Part shown: positions 55,681 through 64,000 of the stretch, in pieces
Layout: every line of letters starts with the position of its first letter
Position numbering within the stretch: the stretch's first letter is position 1
Source of the DNA: Thiomargarita sp.
GTDB taxonomy: Bacteria; Pseudomonadota; Gammaproteobacteria; Beggiatoales; Beggiatoaceae
Length of the DNA stretch: 64,000 bases
NCBI GenBank assembly: GCA_020718845.1
Contig: DYRG01000006.1
Coordinates: 1 to 64,000 of the forward strand
Direction: 5' to 3'
The notes under the pieces: model-generated
Told to the model about the DNA's origin: nothing
The model's database searches: none
The model's input: only the letters and a program-made list of their open reading frames with translations
Made by a program: the position numbers and the translations under genes

Positions 55681-57006
55681 ATGAAACGTCGCCATAAACC
55701 CTTACCCACTGAAAACATTTTATTAAATATTGAACGTTTGTCGCATGATGGTCGCGGCATTGCAATTAATAATGGAAAAACCGTTTTTGTCAACGGTGGA
55801 TTACCAGAAGAACAAGTGATTGCAAAATACACTGATGTGCATAGCAAATATGATGAAGTGGATGTTGTGGAAGTTTTAAAAGCATCTCCGCAACGAGTTT
55901 CTCCAAAATGTCTGCATTTTTTGATTTGTGGTGGCTGTAATTTACAACATTTGAATCATAACGCACAATTAGAATTAAAACAGCATAATTTATTAGAGCA
56001 ACTTCAATATATTGGGAAAACAACTCCCGAAACAATTTTACCTTCTTTAACTGGATTGCAATTTGGTTATCGTTGTAAAGCAAGGTTAGGGGTAAAACTT
56101 GTTCCCAAAAAAGGTGGTGTATTAGTTGGATTTAGAGAACGTAGAACTAATTTCTTAGCAGAATTAAATAATTGCGTTGTTTTACATCCTTCAGTTGGAG
56201 AGAACATTAGCGAATTAAGAAACCTTTTGTCGACCTTTGAAGGTGCAGCAACCATTGCTCAAATCGAAGTCGCAGTTTGTGAAACCCATACCGTGTTAAT
56301 TTTTCGTAATTTGCAACCTTTAGTGGAAAGTGACCAAGAAAAATTAACTGTATTTGCTAAAGAAAGCGGCTTACACATTTATTTGCAACCTAATAAAATT
56401 ACTAGCATTACACCGTTTTATCCGATCCCAGCAGAAACCTTATATTATTCTCCTGAAGATAATATAAAAATCAATTTCCAACCCTCTGATTTTACTCAAG
56501 TTAATCCGCAAATGAATCGTCAAATGGTTCAACAAGCGATTTCTTTATTAAATCCAACGAAAGAAGATCATATTTTAGAATTGTTTTGTGGATTAGGAAA
56601 TTTCACCGTTCCTTTTGCAAAACGAGCGGGTTCAATGACCGCAATTGAAGGTGAGAAAACTTTAATTCAACGTGCAGAGGAAAATGCGCAACGTTTAGGC
56701 GTTAATAATATTGAATATCACGTTGCAAATTTACAGCAAGAAACCATTCAGGCAGATTGGTTGGATAAGAACTACAATAAAATTTTCCTTGATCCACCTC
56801 GTAGCGGGGCGATTGAAATTCTTCGACAATTACCATTGCACGGCGTAAAGCAAATTGTGTATGTGTCGTGCAATCCAGCAACGTTAGCGCGGGACACAGA
56901 AATTTTAGTGCATCAACAGGGTTTCAAATTAAAGAAAACTGGCATTATGGATATGTTTCCTCACACCGCGCACGTTGAATCTATTGCTTTATTTGAAAAG
57001 GATTAG
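55681..57006 (+). CDS. rlmD: 23S rRNA (uracil-1939-C5)-methyltransferase
   Basis: A 441-residue RumA-type enzyme: N-terminal TRAM domain (about 10-65), iron-sulfur cysteines in SPKCLHFLICGGCNLQH, AdoMet motif LELFCGLGNFTVPFA, DPPRSGA, and the catalytic VYVSCNPATLARD. It methylates U1939 of 23S rRNA. It starts a run of plus-strand genes (ubiA-type, mtnD, mtnC) with small gaps. Confidence 0.95.
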   Translation: MKRRHKPLPTENILLNIERLSHDGRGIAINNGKTVFVNGGLPEEQVIAKYTDVHSKYDEVDVVEVLKASPQRVSPKCLHFLICGGCNLQHLNHNAQLELKQHNLLEQLQYIGKTTPETILPSLTGLQFGYRCKARLGVKLVPKKGGVLVGFRERRTNFLAELNNCVVLHPSVGENISELRNLLSTFEGAATIAQIEVAVCETHTVLIFRNLQPLVESDQEKLTVFAKESGLHIYLQPNKITSITPFYPIPAETLYYSPEDNIKINFQPSDFTQVNPQMNRQMVQQAISLLNPTKEDHILELFCGLGNFTVPFAKRAGSMTAIEGEKTLIQRAEENAQRLGVNNIEYHVANLQQETIQADWLDKNYNKIFLDPPRSGAIEILRQLPLHGVKQIVYVSCNPATLARDTEILVHQQGFKLKKTGIMDMFPHTAHVESIALFEKD

Positions 57007-57012
57007 AAATTC

Positions 57013-57912
57013 ATGCGAATTTTGACTTGGTTTCAAGCCACTCGTCCGAAATTTTTTACCATTATTATTTTACCGATTTTTTTAGGAACTGCGATTGCTT
57101 GGTATGATAAGAAAATCTTTTCTATTGAGTATTTCATTTTATCTTTAATAGCTGGCATTTTATGTGCTGCCGCTGCCAATGTTTTAAACGATTATTTTGA
57201 TCATCTAAATCAAACAGATATTTTAAATATCGATCCTTTAATACCCTTTGCGGGCGGTAGTCGAATGATCCAAAATGGTGTTTTAACTGCTCATCAAACT
57301 TTTCAATACGGAATCATTTTATTATCTTTAGCAATTATCTTAGGAATTTTCTTAATTGTAGAAAGAGGATTACCTTTATTATGGATCGGTTTAATTGGGG
57401 TTTTATCAATTTATTTCTACTCTGCGCCGCCGTTATTACATAGTGTTGGTTTAGGTGAAATAACTATTGGTTTAAATTATGGTATTTTAGCAGTTGCTGG
57501 ATCGTATTTTGTACAAACCCAAGATTACAGTGCAACTGCCTTTTTTGCTTCATTACCAATGGCGGGTTTTGCGGCTGCAATTTTGTATATCAATCAATTT
57601 CCTGATTTTGAAGCAGATCGAGCCGCTGGAAAAAGAAACTGGGTCGTGCGTTTAGGTAAAGAACAAGCTAAAACTTATTATAATTATCTTATTTTAGGAA
57701 GTTTTGGTTTCTTATTGTTAGGAATTGTTTTACAATACTTGCCAATTTGGACGGCGATTTCTTTTATTATTTTACCTTTTGCAATTAAAGCAATACAGGT
57801 TTTAAAAGAACATTATCAACACAAACAAGCCTTACTTCCAGCAATTCAAAACACCATTGCATTGCATAGTTTAATGGGCATTTTATTAACAGTCATTTTT
57901 TTATTTGTCTAA
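57013..57912 (+). CDS. UbiA-family prenyltransferase, MenA-like
   Basis: A 299-residue protein with about eight or nine membrane helices. The first aspartate motif NDYFDH (with the preceding AAANVLNDY) and the second DFEADRAAGKRN bind prenyl diphosphate through Mg. TWFQATRPKFFTIIILPIFLGTA resembles DHNA octaprenyltransferases, and the second motif order is MenA-like, but no menaquinone genes are nearby, so the aromatic acceptor is not certain. It lies 6 nt after rlmD. Confidence 0.85.
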   Translation: MRILTWFQATRPKFFTIIILPIFLGTAIAWYDKKIFSIEYFILSLIAGILCAAAANVLNDYFDHLNQTDILNIDPLIPFAGGSRMIQNGVLTAHQTFQYGIILLSLAIILGIFLIVERGLPLLWIGLIGVLSIYFYSAPPLLHSVGLGEITIGLNYGILAVAGSYFVQTQDYSATAFFASLPMAGFAAAILYINQFPDFEADRAAGKRNWVVRLGKEQAKTYYNYLILGSFGFLLLGIVLQYLPIWTAISFIILPFAIKAIQVLKEHYQHKQALLPAIQNTIALHSLMGILLTVIFLFV

Positions 57913-57922
57913 GGAGAACAAC

Positions 57923-58465
57923 ATGAGCGTCCTTAAAATTTATAATACAGCGGGATCAACTTTATTAGAAACCGTAGAAAACTGGGATGAGATTGCTCAA
58001 CGATTAAATAGTTTAGGATTGCGATTTGAACGTTGGAAAGCTGAACACATTTTAGAGGATAATTGCACTCAAAAAGACGTTTTAAATGCTTACAAAAATG
58101 ATGTAGAACGTTTAAATCAAGAATATGGCTTTCAATCAGTTGATGTAGTGAGTTTAACTGCTAATCATCCCGATAAAGAAACTTTGAGAGCAAAGTTTTT
58201 AAATGAACATATTCATGAAGATAATGAAGTGCGTTTCTTTGTTGATGGTTGTGGATTATTTTATATTCATTTAGAAGATAAAGTATTTAGTTTGTTATGT
58301 GAAAAGGGTGATTTAATTAATGTTCCAGCAAATATTAAACATTGGTTTGATATGGGAGCAAATCCTCATTTTAAATGTATTCGTTTTTTCACTCGTCCAG
58401 ATGGTTGGGTGGGGCATTTCACGGGTGAGAAAATTTCTGAACAATTTCCTTATTTGGAAAACTAA
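57923..58465 (+). CDS. mtnD: Acireductone dioxygenase
   Basis: Methionine-salvage enzyme that oxidises acireductone to the keto acid of methionine with Fe (or wasteful products with Ni). The 180-residue cupin has the metal motif HIHEDNEVRFF (two His and Glu) and, later, KHWFDMG. AAGGAG at 57911-57916 supports ATG 57923. mtnC follows after 2 nt. Confidence 0.95.
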   Translation: MSVLKIYNTAGSTLLETVENWDEIAQRLNSLGLRFERWKAEHILEDNCTQKDVLNAYKNDVERLNQEYGFQSVDVVSLTANHPDKETLRAKFLNEHIHEDNEVRFFVDGCGLFYIHLEDKVFSLLCEKGDLINVPANIKHWFDMGANPHFKCIRFFTRPDGWVGHFTGEKISEQFPYLEN

Positions 58466-58467
58466 TC

Positions 58468-59148
58468 ATGATCCAAGCAATTTTAACAGATATTGAAGGA
58501 ACAACTTCTTCGATTTCTTTTGTAAAAGAGGTTTTATTTCCTTATGCAAGACAGCATTTAGCCGATTTTATTAAAAACAATCGTGAAATGCCTGAAGTAA
58601 AACATTGGCTTGAGGAAACTCGTAAAGAAGTTCAGCAACCTACTTTAGATGAAAATGGTGTAATTGATGTTTTAATCAAATGGATTGATCAAGATAAGAA
58701 AATTACCCCGTTAAAAGCCTTGCAAGGGTTAATTTGGGAAGCGGGCTATAAAAATCAAGATTATCAAGGACATATTTATCCAGACGCAGTTGAGCATTTG
58801 AAACGCTGGAAAGAGAATAATTTAAAACTTTTTGTTTTCTCTTCAGGTTCAATTAAAGCGCAAAAGTTGTTATTTACACATACCGCTTTTGGTGATTTAA
58901 CGTCATTGTTTTCGGATTATTTTGATACCACCATTGGTGCAAAACAACAAGTTGAATCTTATCAAGCAATTGCTCAACAACTCGGGATTTCACCAGAACA
59001 AATTTTGTTTTTATCTGATATTATTGGTGAATTGGATGCTGCAAAAGCAGCGGGTATGCAAACAACTTGTTTGGTGCGTGAAGAAACTTTGCATAACAAC
59101 TGTGAGCATCCCCAAGTGAGAAACTTTAATGAGTTGGTGATTTCATGA
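58468..59148 (+). CDS. mtnC: Enolase-phosphatase E1
   Basis: A 226-residue HAD phosphatase of methionine salvage converting diketomethylthiopentyl phosphate to acireductone, the substrate of MtnD. ILTDIEGTTSSISFVKEVLFPYA carries the catalytic Asp with the E1-typical DxEGT; SSGSIKAQKLLF and LSDIIGELDAAKAAGM complete the HAD motifs. mtnA and mtnB are not in the window. Its 3' end overlaps the convergent ubiJ by 23 nt. Confidence 0.95.
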   Translation: MIQAILTDIEGTTSSISFVKEVLFPYARQHLADFIKNNREMPEVKHWLEETRKEVQQPTLDENGVIDVLIKWIDQDKKITPLKALQGLIWEAGYKNQDYQGHIYPDAVEHLKRWKENNLKLFVFSSGSIKAQKLLFTHTAFGDLTSLFSDYFDTTIGAKQQVESYQAIAQQLGISPEQILFLSDIIGELDAAKAAGMQTTCLVREETLHNNCEHPQVRNFNELVIS

Positions 59149-59707
59149 GCAATCGTTCAAGCCGTTTCTCAAGTCGAGCAACATCTGAGCGTACAGTATC
59201 CACTTCATTATAAAAAAGTTCTAATTCTGGTTGGGTAGGAAGAAAACGATTTTCTTCTTGTAAATATTCAACGATGTTTTGTTGCCATGTTTGAACGGTT
59301 TGTTGGGTGTATTGCTGCGCATTTCTGGTAAAATTTCCCATTTGATGAGCAGCCACATCACCCACAATATGAGAAAATTGTTCTTCCCAATCGATTTGTA
59401 ATTGAGCAAAAACTGTCATGAAACTTTGAGCAACTTTCATTTCTCCGCTTAAAGTAGCAATGCCAGTAGTTAATAATGTCGGTTCAGATAATAAACGTAA
59501 TAAAGAAAACGGCATTCCAGAAACCACTGCATCAGGATAATCAACGGTTTGCGGCATTTGTAAAAAGCCATCAATTTGAGGTGCAAAATACCATTTCAAT
59601 GGCGTTCCTTCGATTTGAATTAGCAAGGTTTTTCCCGCTAATTTTGCCATTGATTGTTGCGCAACTTCATCTAATGCAAGTGCTTGATTAATCAAAATTT
59701 CTAACAT
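59126..59707 (-). CDS. ubiJ: UbiJ-like ubiquinone biosynthesis accessory protein (SCP2 domain)
   Basis: A 193-residue protein with an SCP2 sterol-carrier-like lipid-binding domain (about residues 10-110) and a C-terminal helical part with DTVRSDVARLEKRLERL, the UbiJ (YigP) arrangement. UbiJ helps the ubiquinone hydroxylase complex in the cytosol. In enterobacteria it lies between ubiE and ubiB; here it stands alone. A ribosome site AGGAGAA precedes ATG 59707. Confidence 0.85.
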   Translation of the reverse strand: MLEILINQALALDEVAQQSMAKLAGKTLLIQIEGTPLKWYFAPQIDGFLQMPQTVDYPDAVVSGMPFSLLRLLSEPTLLTTGIATLSGEMKVAQSFMTVFAQLQIDWEEQFSHIVGDVAAHQMGNFTRNAQQYTQQTVQTWQQNIVEYLQEENRFLPTQPELELFYNEVDTVRSDVARLEKRLERLLMKSPTH

Positions 59708-59743
59708 AACTTTCTCCTATATTTTCTATATAGTTATCTTACC

Positions 59744-60163
59744 ATGACTAATATTTTTTTACAAAACGATTTAATTTTAGAGCAAATTATTCAATTAACT
59801 TGTCAAAATTTCCAAGTTGATGCGATTTATTTATACGGTTCTCGTGCGAAAGGAATGGCGTTAGAAAATAGTGATTGGGATATTGCAATTTTATTTAGTG
59901 ATTTTATTGAAGATATTTTAGAGCAAATTAATCGTCCACAATATTTAGAAGCAATTTTACAGAGAGAATTAAATCTATATGATAAAATAAGCATTGTTGA
60001 TTTAGAATTAGTTCCTCCACCATTGCAATATAATATTATTCGTGGTAAAAAATTCTTTGATCGAGGTGTTTTACACATTAGAAAAGTAGAACAAAGTATT
60101 TATTCAAAAATTGAGAAAGATTATGATGAACCGAGATTTAATTTACGAGCAGCAGTTATATAA
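59744..60163 (+). CDS. mntA: MntA-type nucleotidyltransferase antitoxin
   Basis: A 139-residue minimal nucleotidyltransferase with LYGSRAKGMALENSDWDIAIL: Gly32-Ser33 and the metal pair Asp44/Asp46. In MntA/HepT systems the MNT protein adds AMP groups to the HEPN toxin to silence it. The paired toxin gene overlaps its 3' end by about 40 nt. Antitoxin-first order is as in known operons. Confidence 0.92.
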   Translation: MTNIFLQNDLILEQIIQLTCQNFQVDAIYLYGSRAKGMALENSDWDIAILFSDFIEDILEQINRPQYLEAILQRELNLYDKISIVDLELVPPPLQYNIIRGKKFFDRGVLHIRKVEQSIYSKIEKDYDEPRFNLRAAVI

Positions 60164-60542
60164 TAACGCATTAAGAATGCAACAAATACTGACTAACTAT
60201 TCTCAGCAACAACAATGGTTAGAAACAGATTATCTTGCCATTGAAAGATCATTGCAAATTTTAATTGAATCATTCATCGGTTTAGCACGTTATACCTTAG
60301 AAATTACGTTTAATGTTCACGTTTCTAAATCACGAGAAGCCATCGATGTATTGCATTTAAAAGGTGTATTTGATGATCATATTTATCAGCAGTTGAATAA
60401 AATGATTGGATTTAGAAATGTTTTAGTACATGATTATCTTAATTTAAATCCAGCAATTATTCAATCTATTGTTAGGCAACAACATTATAATTTAGTTATA
60501 CAACAACTGCAAACATTATTAAAATGCTTAGAGAAAATTTAG
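60123..60542 (+). CDS. hepT: HepT-type HEPN ribonuclease toxin
   Basis: A 139-residue all-helical DUF86/HEPN protein with the active-site motif RNVLVHDY (Rx4HxY), where the tyrosine is the site of AMP attachment by MntA. Family HEPN toxins cleave RNA, for example tRNA. The start is ATG 60123 or 60126; an upstream TTG is less likely. Its 3' end overlaps the tilS start by 19 nt, so the toxin pair and a tRNA modification gene may be read together. Confidence 0.92.
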   Translation: MMNRDLIYEQQLYNNALRMQQILTNYSQQQQWLETDYLAIERSLQILIESFIGLARYTLEITFNVHVSKSREAIDVLHLKGVFDDHIYQQLNKMIGFRNVLVHDYLNLNPAIIQSIVRQQHYNLVIQQLQTLLKCLEKI

Positions 60543-61789
60543 ATATTTTTGAACAATCAAAGACAATTTGGATTGCGTATAGTGGTGGACTGGATTCGCA
60601 GGTTTTATTGCATTTGTGTGTGCAATCAAAATATACGAATAAAATCAAAGCAATTCACATTCATCATGGTTTGAGCAAAAATGCAGATAATTGGGTAGGA
60701 CATTGTAAAGAAATTTGCCAAAACTTGAAAATCCCTTTAATTATAAATTATATACAAATCAATGAGATAAAAAGAAAAAGTTTAGAAGAATTAGCGCGTC
60801 ATAAACGTTATGAAATCTTTGAAAAACTTTTAGAAGAAAATGATATTTTATTAATGGCGCATCATGCGGATGATCAAGCAGAAACTTTTCTTTTAAGAGC
60901 ATTTCGAGGATCGGGTGTCGAAGGATTAAGTGCGATTCCTCAACAAAGAACATTAGGTAAAGGTTTGTTATATCGACCGTTGCTTAATTTTTCACGAATG
61001 GAATTGCAAAAATATGCTCATGAAAATAACTTAAAATGGGTTGAGGATGACAGCAATCAAAATGAAGCATTTGATCGAAATTTTTTGAGAAAACAGATTA
61101 TTCCTGTCTTAAAAAATCGTTGGAAAGGCTTAGAAAAAACTCTTTGTCGAACCGCACACATCCAAACCGAAACTGCGCAATTATTACTAGAAGTTGCTAA
61201 AGAAGATTTAATTAAATGCCAAGGTAATGATAAAAATATTTTAGATATAAAAAATTTATTACAACTTTCAGAGCAACGTCAAGCAAATCTTTTAAGATAT
61301 TGGTTAAAAGATTTAAATTTTGAAATCCCATCGAGAATTAAAATACAACAAATTCAAGAAGATATTTTATTATCAAAAATTGATCGACAACCTTGCGTAA
61401 ATTGGGAAGGCGTGGAAATTCGGCGTTATCGACAAGATTTATACGCAATGTCGCCTTTACCCCCTAAAATTTCACAACCTATTGAATTTACTTGGAATAT
61501 TAAAGAAAAATTAAAGTTACCTTTTGGAGAATTAAAAGCTGAAAATGAAAAATTTGGTCTGCCAAATAACACCTATCAAATTCGGTTTCGTAAAGGGGGA
61601 GAAACTTGTTTTGTGTATGGGCAACATCATGAAGTAAAGAAATTATTACAAGAAAAGGGCGTTCCGACGTGGTTAAGAGCTTTTATCCCATTGATTTATC
61701 ACGAAAATATTTTAGTGGCGATTCCAAATGTTGTTATTGCAGATGAGTGGCGAATTGAAAATGGAATAAGACCCGATTGGAAATTTTAA
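60524..61789 (+). CDS. tilS: tRNA(Ile)-lysidine synthetase
   Basis: Adds lysine to C34 of tRNA-Ile(CAU), an essential step for AUA decoding. The 421-residue protein has the PP-loop YSGGLDSQVLLHL, HIHHGLSKNA, AHHADDQAETFLLR, RGSGVEGLSAIP and the C-terminal domains (RFRKGGETCF and GVPTWLRAFIPLIY). Its ATG lies 19 nt inside the hepT gene. AT-rich codon use matches the surroundings. Confidence 0.94.
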   Translation: MLRENLDIFEQSKTIWIAYSGGLDSQVLLHLCVQSKYTNKIKAIHIHHGLSKNADNWVGHCKEICQNLKIPLIINYIQINEIKRKSLEELARHKRYEIFEKLLEENDILLMAHHADDQAETFLLRAFRGSGVEGLSAIPQQRTLGKGLLYRPLLNFSRMELQKYAHENNLKWVEDDSNQNEAFDRNFLRKQIIPVLKNRWKGLEKTLCRTAHIQTETAQLLLEVAKEDLIKCQGNDKNILDIKNLLQLSEQRQANLLRYWLKDLNFEIPSRIKIQQIQEDILLSKIDRQPCVNWEGVEIRRYRQDLYAMSPLPPKISQPIEFTWNIKEKLKLPFGELKAENEKFGLPNNTYQIRFRKGGETCFVYGQHHEVKKLLQEKGVPTWLRAFIPLIYHENILVAIPNVVIADEWRIENGIRPDWKF

Positions 61790-61899
61790 CTTGCTGAAAA
61801 TGCGGTCTGCACATACAATAATAAGTTCATTTTATGAGCATTTTTGCGTTTTGTTGCCTGTCTATTTGCTCCCAATTGATTGAAAATTAAGGAGATTTT

Positions 61900-63039
61900 G
61901 TGCGTTATCCCGCAGTCCTAGCTTTGGCTGACGGCAGCCTGTTTTATGGTCAATCCATTGGCGTTGCTGGTCAAACCGTCGGCGAAGTGGTGTTCAACAC
62001 CGCGATGACTGGTTATCAAGAAATTTTGACCGACCCGTCCTACGCTAAACAAATCGTCACTCTGACCTATCCTCACATCGGCAATGTCGGCGTGAATCCT
62101 GAAGACGCAGAATCCGACCGTGTGCACGCGGCGGGGCTGATTATTCGTGATTTGCCGCTCTTAGAAAGCAACTGGCGGGCGACCGAAACCCTCGAAGCCT
62201 ATTTGGAACGTTACAATCTCGTGGCGATTTCTGGCATTGACACGCGGCGTTTAACGCGGATTTTGCGGGAAAAAGGCGCACAAAGCGGTTGTATTTTGGC
62301 GCAAGATTTCTCCGACATCAAACAAGAAGCCTCCGCAGCATTAGAATATGCTAAACAATTCAATGGGTTACAAGGATTAGATTTGGCGAAAGTTGTTTCT
62401 ACTTCAAATACTTACGAATGGCAAAAAACGGTTTGGCATTTAGGTCAAACTAACGATGAGAAAACCGATTTCAAATATCACGTTGTGGCGTATGATTTTG
62501 GTGTGAAGAGAAACATTTTAAGAATGTTAGTCGAACGGGGTTGCAAAATTACTGTTGTACCTGCGCAAACTCCTGCAAAAGAAGTTTTAGCAATGAAACC
62601 CGATGGCGTATTTCTTTCAAACGGACCTGGTGATCCAGAGCCTTGTGATTATGCCATTGAATCTATTAAAGAATTTCTTAACGTTAAAATCCCAACTTTT
62701 GGCATTTGTTTAGGTCATCAATTGTTAGGATTAGCGAGTGGTGCGAAAACCATGAAAATGAAATTCGGACATCATGGTGCAAATCATCCTGTGCAAGATT
62801 TGAACACCAAACAGGTTTTAATTACCAGTCAAAATCATGGTTTTGCGGTCGATGAAAATACCTTGCCTTCAAATGTCAAAGCGACACATCGTTCTTTATT
62901 TGACGGATCATTGCAAGGCATTGAATTAACGGATTGTCCCGCGTTTAGTTTTCAAGGACATCCCGAAGCCAGCCCCGGTCCACACGATGTAAGCTATTTA
63001 TTTGATCGTTTCATTAATAGTTTTTCTCAACCATGTTAA
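61900..63039 (+). CDS. carA: Carbamoyl-phosphate synthase small subunit
   Basis: The glutaminase subunit (379 residues) that feeds ammonia to CarB for arginine and pyrimidine synthesis. The N-terminal half carries [26 protein letters not shown]; the class I amidotransferase domain has FLSNGPGDP, the catalytic Cys270 in GICLGHQLL, and [11 protein letters not shown]. The GTG start follows AAGGAG. carB does not follow: the next gene is a helicase. The first ~440 bp are markedly richer in G+C than the remainder. Confidence 0.97.
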   Translation: MRYPAVLALADGSLFYGQSIGVAGQTVGEVVFNTAMTGYQEILTDPSYAKQIVTLTYPHIGNVGVNPEDAESDRVHAAGLIIRDLPLLESNWRATETLEAYLERYNLVAISGIDTRRLTRILREKGAQSGCILAQDFSDIKQEASAALEYAKQFNGLQGLDLAKVVSTSNTYEWQKTVWHLGQTNDEKTDFKYHVVAYDFGVKRNILRMLVERGCKITVVPAQTPAKEVLAMKPDGVFLSNGPGDPEPCDYAIESIKEFLNVKIPTFGICLGHQLLGLASGAKTMKMKFGHHGANHPVQDLNTKQVLITSQNHGFAVDENTLPSNVKATHRSLFDGSLQGIELTDCPAFSFQGHPEASPGPHDVSYLFDRFINSFSQPC

Positions 63040-63115
63040 TTGATTTGAAATTACTAGAAATGTATTTTAAATAGATTTTTAGTAATTTTAATTTTGAGAA
63101 TGAGATCATTATATT

Positions 63116-64000
63116 ATGAAGGAAAATGATTATATCGAGAAAAAAGTAAATATTAGCAATGGGGATAATCGCATTGCTAATAAATACAACGTTTTTCCTC
63201 ACCAAAAAGCTGCTCATGAAGCATTGGATAAGGCTCTTTTAAAATATGAACAAAATGGTGAGTTTAGTGGTTTACTTGTTATCCCAACGGGTGGAGGAAA
63301 AACTTTTACTGCTGTGGAATGGTTATTAAAAAATTGGTTGAATCATAAAAGAAAAATATTATGGATAGCCCATCGTCAAGCCTTATTAGACCAAGCAAAG
63401 GAAACTTTTGAAAAAAATTGTTATATTAATTTGGTGGATAAAAGAACAAATTTAAATTTTTTAACAATATCTGGCAGCCCAGATCACCATAAAATAAAAC
63501 ATATTTCTACTGATGATGATGTTGTTATGATTACTAATCTGAGTTTAACTCAGAAAAAATTAAAAACTTTTTATGATAAGTGGTTAGAAAAGGAAATAGA
63601 ACTATGTGTTGTAATAGATGAAGCTCATCATACGACAGCAAAAACTTATCAAGACATATTAAATTTTGTTAAAACTGAGGTTAAAAAATATTTTATACTG
63701 GGCTTAACTGCAACGCCTATTCGTACTAATGAAAACGAAGAAAAAGAATTAATGAAAATTTATAAAGATGGCTTTATTTATGAAATAGGGTTGAAAAATT
63801 TAGTTATTAGTGGGATTTTATCTGAGCCTCGCTTTATTAATGTAGACACTGGTTGGAAGATTGGAAACGAATTTTCTGAGAAAGATATTGCTAAAATTAA
63901 CAAAGAAGGGGAAAAGTCTGCGGTTTTGGCAGATGTGCTAAACAAAATTAAAGAAAAACAAGAAAGAAATGAATTGATTGTTAAGCATTATATTGAAAAT
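63116..64000 (+). CDS. SF2 DEAD/DEAH-box helicase, 3' end beyond window
   Basis: An open frame of 295 codons runs from ATG 63116 to the window end. VIPTGGGKTFTAVEW is Walker A, VVIDEAHHTTAKTY is the DEAH box and LGLTATPIRTNEN is motif III; ILWIAHRQALLDQAKETF is motif Ia. It is of the ResIII-like type found in restriction systems and several phage-defence helicases. The C-terminal half, which would tell which, is not in view. It sits where carB normally follows carA and is strongly AT-rich. The ribosome site is weak. Confidence 0.85.
   Translation, partial: MKENDYIEKKVNISNGDNRIANKYNVFPHQKAAHEALDKALLKYEQNGEFSGLLVIPTGGGKTFTAVEWLLKNWLNHKRKILWIAHRQALLDQAKETFEKNCYINLVDKRTNLNFLTISGSPDHHKIKHISTDDDVVMITNLSLTQKKLKTFYDKWLEKEIELCVVIDEAHHTTAKTYQDILNFVKTEVKKYFILGLTATPIRTNENEEKELMKIYKDGFIYEIGLKNLVISGILSEPRFINVDTGWKIGNEFSEKDIAKINKEGEKSAVLADVLNKIKEKQERNELIVKHYIEN

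Overview
The window is a 64 kb chromosomal segment of an AT-rich gammaproteobacterium that oxidises reduced sulfur. The clade is inferred from dapF next to a DUF484 gene, RsxA, a UbiJ-type SCP2 protein and the succinylase lysine genes dapD/dapC. The metabolism is inferred from aprBA (APS reductase) and a DsrE-like secreted protein. A giant LEPR-XLL/DUF4347 surface-type protein, palindromic repeats and scattered toxin and defence genes fit filamentous sulfur bacteria of the Beggiatoa/Thiothrix type. No rRNA or tRNA was seen, so the genus cannot be fixed.

Layout. 1-6343 (minus) is the first 2,114 codons of a giant protein of repeated adhesin-like modules, cut by the window edge. 6752-10764 (plus) is pyrB ... 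pyrC', an aspartate transcarbamoylase operon whose dihydroorotase-like subunit has lost its metal ligands; an acyltransferase and a VapBC-like pair are lodged between the two genes. 10793-13314 (minus) is dapF-DUF484 followed by a DNA methyltransferase. 13465-14238 is a queuosine-precursor transporter, followed by a MITE-like repeat and a transposase remnant. 14630-16573 is a Sel1-repeat protein. 16635-19186 is a possible defence cassette: OLD-like ATPase, DUF3226/TOPRIM-like protein and a PD-(D/E)XK-like protein. 19487-22011 (minus) is aprBA with a strong terminator. 22316-26421 (minus) holds two secreted cyclophilins, lpxH, and mutM. 26676-38145 carries a DUF349 protein, SlyD, SmpB, glycogen phosphorylase, RsxA alone, a Ca-type P-ATPase, NudL and PurM. 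38470-43057 (minus) is a sensor kinase coupled to dapC and dapD. 43115-45022 holds argG and trpF. 45097-48938 holds a lipoprotein, a PfkB kinase and a TPR-kinase/response regulator/PIN operon. 49000-54371 (minus) holds a subtilisin-like lipoprotein, a bacteriohemerythrin, a degenerate methyltransferase and trpA. 54456-63039 holds a methyltransferase/DsrE pair, rlmD, a UbiA enzyme, mtnD, mtnC, ubiJ, an MntA/HepT toxin pair, tilS and carA. A SF2 helicase runs off the right edge.

Two themes recur. First, conserved operons are dispersed: pyrB/pyrC' is interrupted, carA lacks carB, trpF and trpA are 8.5 kb apart without trpB, DUF484 lacks xerC, rsxA lacks rsxB-E, and purM lacks purN. Second, there is much short-repeat activity: three copies of an 82-94 bp palindrome-ended element, one nested in a second element with perfect 28 bp inverted repeats; 20-21 nt tandem duplications in three consecutive accessory genes, one of which frameshifts an acyltransferase and one of which doubles the active-site motif of a VapC; and 144 bp tandem repeats in a cyclophilin tail.
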